From Membranipora membranacea (lineage: Eukaryota > Bryozoa > Gymnolaemata > Cheilostomatida > Membraniporidae), in NCBI GenBank assembly GCA_914767715.1, contig OU612071.1, positions 12,071,493-12,135,492 of the forward strand: a stretch of 64,000 nucleotides of DNA, given 5' to 3'. Numbering within the stretch: position 1 is the first letter of the stretch; each line of letters opens with the position of its first letter. Shown in pieces: positions 34,387-45,457 of this stretch. The notes under the pieces were generated by a model. The model made no database searches, was not told where the DNA came from, and saw only the letters and a program-made list of their open reading frames with translations. The position numbers were made by a program, and so were the translations under genes.

Positions 34387-36360
34387 TTTTGAACAATACA
34401 GATTTAAACACCGATTTAAACACAGATTAAAGTGTTTGTAAAGGAACAGGGTTCTTGGTATCATTTTTGAGCTTGAATTGAGATTAAGACAGCTATCACA
34501 CATGCATTTGCATGAAAAATAAGTCTTCAGGGTTACTTGGTCTGGTAGGTTTGGGAGTTATAAGTTAACACTATTGTGTTGCCTACTCATGCACAGCCCA
34601 ACTTGTCCAGGCGATTTGTAATGAGCCTATCATAGGGGAAATACAGTAATATTAGTGACTATTGTGGTTAGATAACAACTTTTGCAAATACATGACCAAG
34701 TCACTCACAAGTCTGTCGATGACATAAAAGTTCAAATTTAATGAGTTGAGACCGCTAATCAAAACAACCTTCATTTCTGTTATGAGCCCATGTTGAAGAA
34801 GAGATTAGAAGAACCACTGTACCAAAGATTATAAATACTGACTGTACATTACAATCAATTACTATGACCCATTCCCTGTCCTGATTTTCATTTCATACCG
34901 CTGCGCTTGTTTGCTCTGTTTAAATAAGATTACACTGGAGCAATGGATTCTTCCTGCTGACAAAGCCTTGCTTATTTCAGATTTACCTAAAAATGGTCCA
35001 TACAATGCTTTATGGTTAGTACCAAATCTTGCGATAATATCCAACACTAGCCCCCCAAATAAGATCCATACTGATGAAATAACTCAAAAACTCGACAAAT
35101 TAATTTCCTATGTGACTGATGTGTGCTTTGACATAGGTTCTCATATGGCATGCTGCACTCAGCCAGTAATATTGATAGTCCATGTTTAGATGTGCTGAGT
35201 ATCTGTGATGCACAGATGGACAAGATCTGATGTAAAATAATATAGAAAGTTTCTCAAGGTATTCCACTGCTTACACGATTATCAATACTCCTCTCTTTAG
35301 GAGGCAGTCAAATTCATTTACATTTTTCATCACCCTGAAGTCCGAAATAACTAGATGACAATTTTATTTACTTCAATTTACTTTGTGACTTGTAAATTCC
35401 AGTTTTTGATGTAAACAACAAAGTTTACCCGAGAAAATCTTGTGAGTCCAAACATCAGAATATTTCAAAAATTGTTGTAAAGATTCCAAAACTTCAAATC
35501 ACTCAGTATTAATCATCGCATGCTTTGGATTTTAACATCATCCTAATGCCTGAAATGTCGAGATTTAAAAACAAATTATTTTATATTTTTGTGCAAATTA
35601 GAAAAACATCCAGTCTACATGTGTAAATTTTGTATCTTCCATTGAAATTCTATTGAAAGCCACTAATCATAAAGCATAACGGCTGAAGACAGAGTTTGAT
35701 TGGAATGTCATATCTTAGTATTCATAATCTTCAATACAATCCATGTAGCCACAATCTCATTTATTCATCAAATAAATATAAACAAAACCTTGAAATACTT
35801 TAGCCATGTATTGATCTGCCTTTATATTGCCAATTTCTATCTCGAGCAGTAACCATGGTTAACTGAAAATGTTGTATCTGTCAAAGCACTGTGGGTTATT
35901 TCAAGTGGCCGAATTCATACAGATTTAAACTTAGTGGTGTGACCAATGAACTAAGTTCATTGGTGTGACTACCTCAGGGACATTTTCCCTATGATAATCA
36001 CATGGACTCGACGTCGATTTGCTACAATTGCCTCCTGAATGATATTCAATCTCGCTCTCACTGGATCTGTTAATCTCCCTACAATTTTCACTGTCGCTGT
36101 CGGATGAGCTAGAGTTGTAATTTTTGCCGTGCTTGATTTCAATCGTTTGCTTTGTCAGTCAATTATGAAATTTTATACACTATCCCATTTTACCAGCTAA
36201 GCCACATAACATGGGACAGATTAACTTTGCATTGTATTCACTCATTCATTCAATAGATAAATTCTGTGTGGTTTAATATTGTACGCAGGGAATATCAAAA
36301 CCACTGTGTCATAACAAAAAGTCTTATTTACGAGATACTGTATATTCCCATTATAATCTA

Positions 36361-36434
36361 AGGTACTAAAAAGGTACTATTTTCTACAAGTGATCACAAC
36401 TCCAAAGGAGAAAAATAGTACCTTTTTAGTACCT
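36361..36434. repeat. 24-bp arm hairpin inside the DNA transposon
   Basis: Left arm AGGTACTAAAAAGGTACTAT plus TTT and its reverse complement on the right, with a loop of about 25 nt. Each arm also holds an internal direct repeat of GGTACTA. Confidence 0.85.
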
Positions 36435-36651
36435 TCTCATCCCAACTTTGAGTGAAAATAATTCTTAACTGGGCCACAGGCTGCTTTTGGACATAGCATA
36501 ATGTTCTAAACTAGACTGAGAGCTCTAGAATGATACCAAAAACCTGTTTCCTTTACAAGCACTTTAACTGTTTACACGGTCAATCAAATCGGTGACCCGT
36601 GTCGGAGTTGTTATTATTAGCCGATTTGTCGCACATGTAAACGCAGCTTTA

Positions 36652-37660
36652 AGGTAGGGATATCTGTTGCTGTGCAGTAAATAACGGTGTCATCAGCGTA
36701 AGCGAATGCAGTTTTATGCTTGTTAAGGAGATCATTGATAGCAAGATTGAATAAGATTGGACCTAGAACACTTCCTTGGGGTACTCCACATGTAATCGGT
36801 AGTGCACTGGACTGATCATGATCAACTTTCATGATTTGGGTTCGATGTGAAAGATAGGATGTAAATAATTTTGTTGTTGACTCTGCAAAATTTAGTCGCT
36901 TTAGAGTGTGGATGAGTTGTCCATGATTTATAGTGTTAAATGCTTTACGTACGTCCAAAGAGAGTGCACCTATGAAATTCGGTTGAGGGTTGTCTAGCGT
37001 TGTTCTCCAATTTTGTAAAAGAGAAAGTAGTAACTGTTCACTAGAATGGTGCTTACGAAAAACGAATTGTCGATCTGAGAGTATTCCATGTGTTTCGATA
37101 AAGGTCATAATTTGATTTTTCATATCTAGCTCAAACACCTTTGACATGATTGGCAGACTGGAAATTGGTCTGTAATTGCAAGGGTCTGTTTTATCGCCCT
37201 TCTTAAAGAGTGGGGTGACCAGGGCTGTTTTTAGGCAGTCAGGGAATATTGATTTCTTGTAGTATTCGTTAATGATCAGGGCTATGGGAAGAGCTAATAG
37301 GTCTGCAACAGTTTGGTACTGGGAAGCTGGAAACATGGTCAAGCCACCCCGTTTATTTGGTTTGAGGGACTTTATCAGTTTGTAGATTGTTTCGCTTTCA
37401 AAATATGTGAAAGAGAAAATTGGACCATGGAAAAGGTCAGGTTGTGGATCGATCTTACGAATAAAAACCGATTGTCCAGCGACCGTAGTGAAATATCTAT
37501 TAAGGGCATTTGCCTTGTCAGAGTTTGAGGTGTAGGTAGAGTTTTGATAGCTAATTTTCTCGATTTGATCAGAGGATTTCTTCTTTCCTGTCAGTGATTT
37601 CAGGCAGGTGAAAAAACTTTTTTCATCTTTAGATAACGAGTCATTTATAAAGTCTTTCTT
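36652..37660 (-). pseudogene. LINE reverse transcriptase, N-terminal part
   Basis: Open on the - strand without a stop from the truncation at about 37660 to the transposon insertion. Features in order: an FNRYFT-like linker (seen as LNRYFTTVAG), LKPNKRGG, VTPLFKKGD, NYRPISSLP, a palm region with LSLDVRKAFNTINH, GVPQGSVLGP and the catalytic FAYADD (YADD at 36689-36700). These are the RT motifs of CR1/L2/Jockey-type LINEs. The endonuclease domain is missing through 5' truncation. No start codon belongs here; the frame enters from missing upstream sequence. Confidence 0.92.
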
Positions 37661-37812
37661 AGCATTCTGAGTGAGCGATTTGAGAGCGATTTGAGAGCGA
37701 TTTTCTCTAATTGAAACACCAAGTGAGGGATAATTTTGAGCGATGTGATAGTGATGTGATAGTGATAACTTGCTTTAGTAAAGGATCACTCTTTCTGATT
37801 GAAAGACCCCCC
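37660..37812. mobile_element. MITE right half, split by the LINE composite
   Basis: Continues the MITE begun at 31490, with GAGAGCGATTT duplicated once more than in unit 1, and ends GATTGAAAGACCCCCC. Confidence 0.85.
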
Positions 37813-37950
37813 TGACCCACTTTATGACAGAGACTGACTTGACCTGTCCTGTGGCTGTAGCCTTAAAAAGAATACACATTAGGCACATTTCTCTACTGAC
37901 TTCGACGGTGAGTGGACTGCATTGTTATAAGCTAGCCATCCTGCTGAACC

Positions 37951-38166
37951 CAACCATCTTATCGCTCACTCAACTACTAGTGAGCGATACCTGCTAGGCT
38001 CTCGCTTTCATATCACTCAGTCATTGATGGGACTATATGCATTCTTAGTGAGCAATTCGGGAACAAATTTGTCCAGTTGAAAGACCGAGTGAGTGATAAT
38101 TTTGAGCGATTTGTTATAGTGACAACTTGCTTTAGTAAAGCATTGCTCCTTCTAATTGGGAGACCC
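37951..38166. mobile_element. MITE, left-truncated, unit 2
   Basis: Counterpart of 3070-3282 with the same right end. Just after it, at about 38188, colinearity with unit 1 is lost. Confidence 0.73.
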
Positions 38167-38187
38167 CCTGTTGAACCCAACTTCATC

Positions 38188-39995
38188 ACACGGTATCAGA
38201 AGTGGTCTTTAACCTAAGTGCTAGGTGAGGATTGGTGGTGAAGGAGAGGTAAGGAGGTGAATGGATAGGAGTTATGGTGTGATCAATAAACTCCCTCTCC
38301 CCCAGGAAGGACAATACAGACTTATCGTGGGCGTGATATAGTGTGACGTATTAGACCAATGAGTTAGACACATAATTGGCCTGTTATTAGATCACCTTCA
38401 TAGCAAGTGCTAGTTGTGTTAGAATAATCGGCTCTCATTGTGTACATGTGACTAAACAATCACGACAACAATTCAGAACAGAACATGTTCTAGGATTATA
38501 GAGGGGGAGTAACTGTATTTGACTACTGCTGTCTCTAAATTTGGTGCTAAAAATATTGAACTGGTCAGGTTGATTGTTAATTTTTTTCCCGTTTTCAGAG
38601 ACACTCTTATTTGACTGACATTCCTGCAACACCCTGTATAAGCCTGCATCACTTGTGTTGAATTATTAATGTGTTATCATATCTTATATCACATTAAAAC
38701 AGCATGGGGTCCCTAAATGCACCATTTGATCTTGCTCAATATCAAAGCTGGAAGACATTCGGTGCTAAAAATATTGAACCTTATAGTATAGTTCACCGCT
38801 AATTCTTTCTGGTTTTCAGAGACACTCTCATTTGACTGACATAACTCAATTTGACAAAAACTTCGGGCCATGTTAGGAACACATGAATAACAATATGACA
38901 GGAGGATTTTAGCGAGACATTTAATGTTGTTTGCCATGTCTGATACTCCTGCAACAGCCTGGTATACATTTATATTCAGGACATACAAAGGATGATATGT
39001 AGGCTTTATGGGGGACTGGATTCAGGGGACTTGTATAACAATCATAATATGCTTATTGCTGAAGAAACTGCAATCCTCCAAACAGTTTTAATTTTCCAAT
39101 GTGATTTTTTTCGATCGTTCCATAGAAATTGTTCTGCCTTCGGATGACTCAAAAGCACAAATATACAGAGTTTATTGTTTTAACATTCCACAGGCCACTG
39201 GTACTGGAATCCCATTACCAACAAGTACCCCCAAAACAAAAAAGTAGTCTGTGATGAGGCTAGTGTATTGTGTGAATACGTTAGAGAAAATAATCATCAG
39301 TGTGAAATAAGGATAGCAAGCATATTTGGCGGAAGGAGGTGCTGGGTGTTTCGATCTGCTCGCTTCTCCGGTAACATCAAACATCAAAGTTCAAAACTAC
39401 CTTCGGTTAATCAAACAGCAATAATGCTGAATGACTTCATTTTTTTATTTTCAATTGCAGATGTGAATAATTGATGCCAACAATGAGGAAAAAACACTTG
39501 CTATAAAGGGTCTGAGGGAGATGAACCTAGAAAGATAGCTATATCATTGCATGGAGCAGCAAAGGTAGGTGAACTGACGGCTTACAAGGACACAACTTAA
39601 TTCAAATAGTAAAACACTTCAATATAAGCACTCTATCTACAATGTTGGATTGTGATGAACCAAACACACATTTAGATAGGTACCAGCAGGGTTACTAAGC
39701 CAGCTGTGGGCAACCTGCGGCCCTTTTTGCCAGTGCAGCCTAATGGGTAATCTTCTGGGGCTTATTGTGGCCTTGTGCCTGTACAAATTATTACATCATA
39801 TTAATTTTGATTCCTGTTCTGGAGTTGGATAATCAGGTAGGCATAGTAGTGCTCTGCAACAAAAATATTTATTTTGAAATGGTGGGCATTCTGTATTATG
39901 CATGTAGCTATACTTCCCAAATTTTGAAAATAACCGGAACCTTTGGATGTTGAAATTGTAACATTGTCATTTTGAATGAGAAAGGCAGATTTGTA
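38188..39995. other. Unit 2-specific stretch with an internal duplication
   Basis: Replaces 3299-4012 of unit 1. About 38540-38640 and 38760-38960 are diverged duplicates (GGTGCTAAAAATATTGAA ... GTTTTCAGAGACACTC ... TTTGACTGACAT). On the - strand both read CQSN.SVSEN...FNIFST, but no family is recognised. Confidence 0.6.
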
Positions 39996-40474
39996 TCAAA
40001 CAGCTCTCATGTCCCCTAAGTAAACATCAGCAACCGACAGATATTCCCTGGTCAAGACTTTAACCAGAAGAGAGCTCAGTTTATTCAAGCGATCACAAAG
40101 CCATTTAGTGTTTTCAGTATTACCTCTGTGCGGAAAATTTGGCCGAAAAATTGTCCTCACAATGACTTGCTTTCTACCTAAAACAATGCATATTATTGTG
40201 TGATCATCACTCTGATTGGATCTTTTCGCACGGTCGTAAAAGAACCAGGAGTCAAAATTATACCAGAAGATACCAATCACCCATTTAAAAAATAGGTTTT
40301 GTCGCTATTAAGGTAATAACTCCAAAAAAGAGAAATCACTTGTTATTAGGATTATTATTGCATTTTTTTTACAAGACCGAATAATTTATTCAATAGCAGA
40401 ACAACAGTACCCCTAGCTTCACAAACTGTCTGAGTTTGCTATTGAGATTTCTCCAATGTTTTCTCACATTTCAG

Positions 40475-42960
40475 ACACCACACCAGCTAGTTTTCACTTT
40501 GAGACACCAAACACATCGAGCAGTCAGCTTCCTTGAAGGTGTTAAAGTCAAAAGTACATCAGCCAATTCTAATGATAACTCATCGAGTGGTATGTTATAT
40601 CCAAATTAACAAAATTAAAAGACTTATCTCCAGTCATCTGATGTTGTGCCATAGCGGATAATTTGTAGTGGCCCTTGCGATATCAATAAAGATTTGCCGG
40701 CTAAGTCATTGGATACTGTAGTCTGGGCGGGTTGTCTTCACCGACGACAGCCTGCCCAGGCCAGTAATGCCGTCTAACAAAAATATTACGTAATGCCATA
40801 TAGTAAAATTGTTCAGGTATTCGTAATTCGTTCTTAGGTTGTAGTGATAGATTTATAATTTTAAATACCAGTTTGTCTATTTGAATCATATGATTCAATC
40901 ATATAAAATAGCCTGATTTACTGGAAACGCCAGTTGTCCCAACGTCTCACAGTCATACCAAGACAAAGAGCGTCTGTACAAAATCCTCATGTCTATACTC
41001 TCACTCCTAATCTTAATATATGTTTTTATAGTTAGAAGATGCAAGTAAGGAAGAGCAGGCAGCTATCGAAGGTAAACCAACTAAACTACAGACATGGAGT
41101 TATATACCAGCTAATGCAATCATGTGAGTCTTACTAACATGTATGATGTTGTTTTTATAAGCCTATGTAGATGTAGATAAAGGCTAATGTAGATGGTTAG
41201 TGCAATACTTAGATTCAAACTTAGAACAAGTTACTCTCTAAAATCTGTATGACTGCTTTATTCTTACTGTAACCATGGTGATATACAATGCTTGTGTCTA
41301 TTTTTGGTCTGTGTCAAGGTCATTCGGTAAATAGAATATGCCTCTTTCAATGATCATGTCGACATCAATGTTGCTTTGGATATTAAGGTGGTGAATTCAT
41401 GTGATGTACATGGATTCTGTGGCTCACTCTCAGACAACTTTGGGAACCTTGAATTTAACCTTATATGTCAGAATCTGTGTAATATCTTATCGATTTTATA
41501 TACCTTACTGCTCCATCGCAGGTATAATGTAGCAGGGACGGAGCTAACAGCTGAGGAGAAGATTGAGTTAGCCAGTAAAGTCAAGGTCATGAATTCCACT
41601 GCTACTCAACATAATGAGAACCCATTTGAAGAGCCAGCGGCATCAACTAACCAGAACACGAAGTTATTCAAGGGACTACCTGGTATGTAGGGATCGTAGT
41701 CTATATTTCTGTATTTGTTGCAGAGATCCATAGTATCAGTTTGATGACGGTTTATGATTGGTACTTTTAGTGTTTTTCTCTCTATGAAAAGAACATGAAG
41801 TTGACTGGCCGATCCTTCTTACTAAAATTTACCCAAATGTAAGTCAGTGTGCATCATTTGAGACTAAGCTGTAAGGAATTTGACATTTATATTCTCTCCT
41901 ACAATGGAACACACATTGGGTCCCTCATAATAAGACAGCAAATTAAGCATTGGATATGCTCAGATCTAAACTAAGACTGACTTCATTTTTTTTTTACTTT
42001 CCTAGGTAGAGTTGATATAAGCGAGGAGACTGGACCCCCAACACCTCAGATACGGGGTCATGATTTTGTATCCACCCCTACACCGAACCCCTACGCAGCG
42101 GGTTCAGAGTCGCCGATGATAACATGGGGGAGAGATTGAGGCTACTCCATTTCTGTTAGATGCCGGTGACAAACTGATCAAACCTGTCACATCAGGGCCA
42201 GTGTTTAAGGTATTGTAATGTGACTGCAAACCAACTAGCGTTGTTGTTTGTTCAATTTGTGGGTTGAATAACAGTAAGGAAAAAAAAAACCTCAGGTCCA
42301 AAATCCAATTCATTCACTGCTTGATGGATTTCTCAATCTTGCAAGGGAGAAAGATTTGAAAATGAGCCAGAGGACTGAAACTTATGATGAGAATTCCCTG
42401 TTGTATTTATGATTACAGAAAAATATTGATCTGGACTCGATTGGTTAGCGCGCGCCTGCTATTCACGGCATGGCGATTGGTGCCGCAGAAGTTGTGGGAT
42501 TGACTCCCATTGGGGGAGCTTTCAAGGATGATTGTTCAAGGATGGGCGTACACCTCTTCTTTGTGTGTTGTTCTTGTGTGACTCTATCTAATCATGTAAA
42601 TGTTTGGACAGCTACCGAAAATCCTCGTGTTTTTCTGTAGTTGGATATCTCGACAAACCTTGTCGGCTTTGGGCAGACTACACCTAGATCATAGTTTTGT
42701 AACTGAAAGTCATATGGAATGAGTGGATAGCAGATTCTTTTGCTGACAATATTGTGTGCAATAACGAAACAATTGTTATCAAATAGCCACTTCACCCCCT
42801 TTCTGTCATATCTTTTTTCTAAATAATACTGTAGTTGTGTATTTTATTAGCTGAAGGACATGCCTAAGAGAGACCGGATTGGGACAGAGTTTGCAGAAAA
42901 AGTGGCTAAACAACATAAAAAAACGGCTCAGGCTGTTGAGAGGATTAAGCGTCTCAACAC
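40475..42960 (+). pseudogene. ESS2: ESS2/DGCR14 homologue, broken copy in unit 2
   Basis: Exons 40475-40538, 41032-41123, 41522-41682, 42006-42209 and 42851-42960. Conserved stretches include LQTWSYIPANAIM|YNVAGTE, NENPFEEP, FVSTPTPNPYAAGSESPMIT and FKLKDMPKRDRIG. Exon 3 is open, unlike copy A, but exon 4 has one extra G in the run after ATAACAT (five G against four in copy A), which shifts frame right after MITW. Exon 1 carries the same two-base frame problem as copy A. Its 3' half matches copy B and its 5' half copy A, so it is either the unduplicated ancestor state or a recombinant. Confidence 0.82.
42431..42549 (+). mobile_element. Degenerate tRNA-derived SINE, unit 2
   Basis: Counterpart of 10005-10123, sequence identical. 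Confidence 0.75.
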
Positions 42961-43140
42961 GTATGTTTCCCTGTATAGATAAGCTAGCCTGTTACAGATT
43001 GACTGTGTCTGGCCAAAACATATAGGGATTTAGAATTGAGAGTGGCTCAGTTGAATTGACCCAGCCATCCCTTCACATCGATAAAAGCCCAGGGTTCACA
43101 TGCTGCTGTCGAGCACTCACTACTTGTATTTACCGCCCGG

Positions 43141-44066
43141 TCACAAATTTATGTCATGTCACTCATAGTATCTGTGCAGTTAAACTCAGCAAGTGTTAAT
43201 TGGGCACAAGGATATTTCAACTTTAGCAACACCCCCTTTTTTTGTAACTTTATAACATTCCCACAACCAAAGATTTTCAAGGGAAGAAACTGAGAATACT
43301 GTTTTTTTTGCATTGAAGTGAGACTGAACTGAACGAATTGAACATTTGAGCTCTTTGAGTGTAGGTATTTCCATGCAACGAACAGCTGGAAATTTGTTGA
43401 AGCCTGTCCCATGGAAACACAATGATTTCTTATCGTCATCCCATTCCAATATTGTTCTGCCTCAGTGTTTCAGAATGACAGCGGAGCAACTGGTTTGACC
43501 ATGAAAAATGTGGTCCTTCAAACCTTGCGACTGGAGACATTGTCATAATGTAACCAAGAGAAATCTAAGCTGGCATATAAGGTGTTGGTATACACTACAC
43601 AGAGGGCAGTGTGATAGCAGAATTAAATATCACCTGGAATCTAGAACCGAGAATGAGTTTCTATAAAAGTACCATGGAACAGTGCTGAAAAAATTAAAAA
43701 AATTCATCCTAGGGGCCACACAATGATGACAGAGTGGTTGGCGACAATGCAATACCCATGACCATGATTCATCGAGATAAAAACGGCATATATATGTCGC
43801 AACAGCGTGATATTATTTTGATAATGTTGCTGAACTTTCAAATAATATGACATGCACCACCATGCTTTGAAAAAGAGCACAAAAAATAAAAATTGTTCTC
43901 CTTGATAAGTCAATGTCTTTTAAAACCACATATAACCCATACCTTTACGTAAAAATATTGTAAAAGGGTTATTAGTATGTATCATGGTTTAGATCTTAAC
44001 CCCCGATTCAATTCAATTGCAGCTTTTGTCTTTATTAGCTGAAAATCTTTTAGTTTTGTTGAGCGT
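43141..44066. other. Intergenic stretch, unit 2
   Basis: Counterpart of 10716-11644; nothing recognisable. Confidence 0.5.
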
Positions 44067-44424
44067 GGTTCACATTGTCCCAGATGACATAGGATGCCAT
44101 CCCAGATGCTTATCCCAGATAGTCACAGTCTTATGTTCACATTATAAACTTCATCCCAGACTAGCAATTAGGATTTTGTTTGGGATAGTGCCGGGATAAT
44201 GTTCACATTGTTTAGGATCGTCCCAGATCGTCCCAGATCATCCCAATGTGTGGTTCACATAGCACCCAGAAGTAAAAGGAGTCCGGGTCCGTCTTGGACA
44301 GTATCGGGAAAGTTTGACGCTTACAAACTTTCCAGATACAGTCCCAGACGGACCCAGACAGACTGGGATTGCGTCATTTTCATGTTCACATTGACTGGGA
44401 TGGTTGACTGGGACAATGTGCACC
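44067..44424. mobile_element. Foldback MITE with GGTTCACATTGTCCCAG ends, unit 2
   Basis: Identical counterpart of 11645-12002. Confidence 0.75.
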
Positions 44425-45320
44425 AGCCATTACCTTCTGAGAGTGAGTTCAAAGTCTACCAGATTTTTGGCAAGAGACGTCACTATCATGACTTGACTGT
44501 GCACATACCTTGTACAGAATTACTGCCACTTGCATTAAATTGGAATTGGCTTTGCAATGCTATCTGATTGACACAAGAAAAATCATTTCAACTTTGATGA
44601 ATCTGATTTGCTTCATTTCCTGCCATGGCATGATGGTTTGAGATAAAACAATAGTGCTATCGATGATCACTAATGAAATGATTATTTTCACGTAGAATAG
44701 TATTAAAACCTAACTATGATTGACTTCAACTCTGCTGACTTAAGATATGCTGCCTTACTGCTACAACTGGGTACACCCTCATTCTTTGATTCAGCACATT
44801 TTAGTACCATTAAGTCATTCTGTTTTTTTCCTGCCATCAAAATTGCTTGTTACGTCCTTTTTAGAGCGCGTCTTGTTATGCAGCTCTATCTGGCCTACAT
44901 CCCTCTTTAAGCGTTTTGAGCTGCTAATGGTTGTTTTCAAATATTATTTGAGATTGACAGTTGTATAAAGCATATCGCCTTGATTCTGAAACCTGACCGT
45001 TGCACTAAAAGCAAATGGTCCTACGATGCAATAGGTCAAGTTTACCCAATGTGAAGAATTCATAAACTTTAATTTCATAGACTAAGCCGCTATCTATTGT
45101 AAGTTCTAAAGATATGCAGAACAAAAAAAATCCTAAATAGCAAGCTTGACTCAAAGAATGAAAGCAAAGTGTGCTAGGTGGAATTTGGTATTATTAAGAA
45201 AATATTACATAGTAACTAGCATTAATTAGTTTTCATCAGGGAGTTACAGAGACTCCTTGGTTTTCATGAACAGCTCACAAAGGACTACATGCACTTTTAC
45301 TCAATTGACACCATAGAGTT

Positions 45321-45398
45321 TAGCCTATCTTTACAAGCTTTGTTCGGTGGGGGGGTGTGCCCCCCCCCCCACCGAACAAAGCTTGTCAAGACAGGCTA
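45321..45398. repeat. Near-perfect foldback upstream of the start codon, copy 2
   Basis: Same foldback as at 12899-12973, 59 bp before the copy 2 ATG, with a longer G/C run and a T for G change in the left arm. Confidence 0.8.
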
Positions 45399-45457
45399 CA
45401 TAGAGTTATGCTTGACACGAAGAGAATCCAACAATCAAACAAACCGATGAAAGAAAG

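Larger units (their letters stand above)
33796..36648. mobile_element. DNA transposon with 50-bp TIRs inserted in the LINE RT
   Basis: Ends are perfect 50-bp inverted repeats (outer end AGCTGCGTTTACATGTGCGA; 33796-33845 and 36599-36648) flanked by TTA at 33793-33795 and 36649-36651. A 3-bp TWA target duplication is typical of PIF/Harbinger. However, no transposase or Myb-like gene is recognisable in the 2.85 kb interior, so it is probably non-autonomous and its superfamily is provisional. The interior holds two strong hairpins (34354-34386, 36361-36434), an acidic Ser/Asp/Glu-rich 75-codon frame on the - strand (36158-35931, no ATG) and a 92-codon + frame at 34911-35189 of unknown nature. Confidence 0.88.
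32805..37660 (-). mobile_element. 5'-truncated non-LTR retrotransposon (LINE), interrupted
   Basis: On the - strand: coding from about 37660 to 36652, then a 2.85 kb DNA transposon, then 33793 to the stop at 33062, a 3'UTR, and a (TAAA)n tail at 32805-32832. The 5' end is lost: at 37660 the sequence passes directly into the MITE that continues from 31605. The first 160 bp of the 3' end are identical to the unit 3 copy at 63841-64000, so the family is young. No target-site duplication could be identified at the outer ends. Confidence 0.9.

Noticed and set aside
33796-36648. hAT element, given its large size and inverted ends
   Set aside because: The flanking duplication is 3 bp (TTA), not 8 bp, and the ends do not begin CAG.
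44067-44424. Regulatory operator array of TCCCAGAT sites
   Set aside because: The motifs belong to a MITE with clear terminal inverted repeats, so no independent evidence for a binding array.
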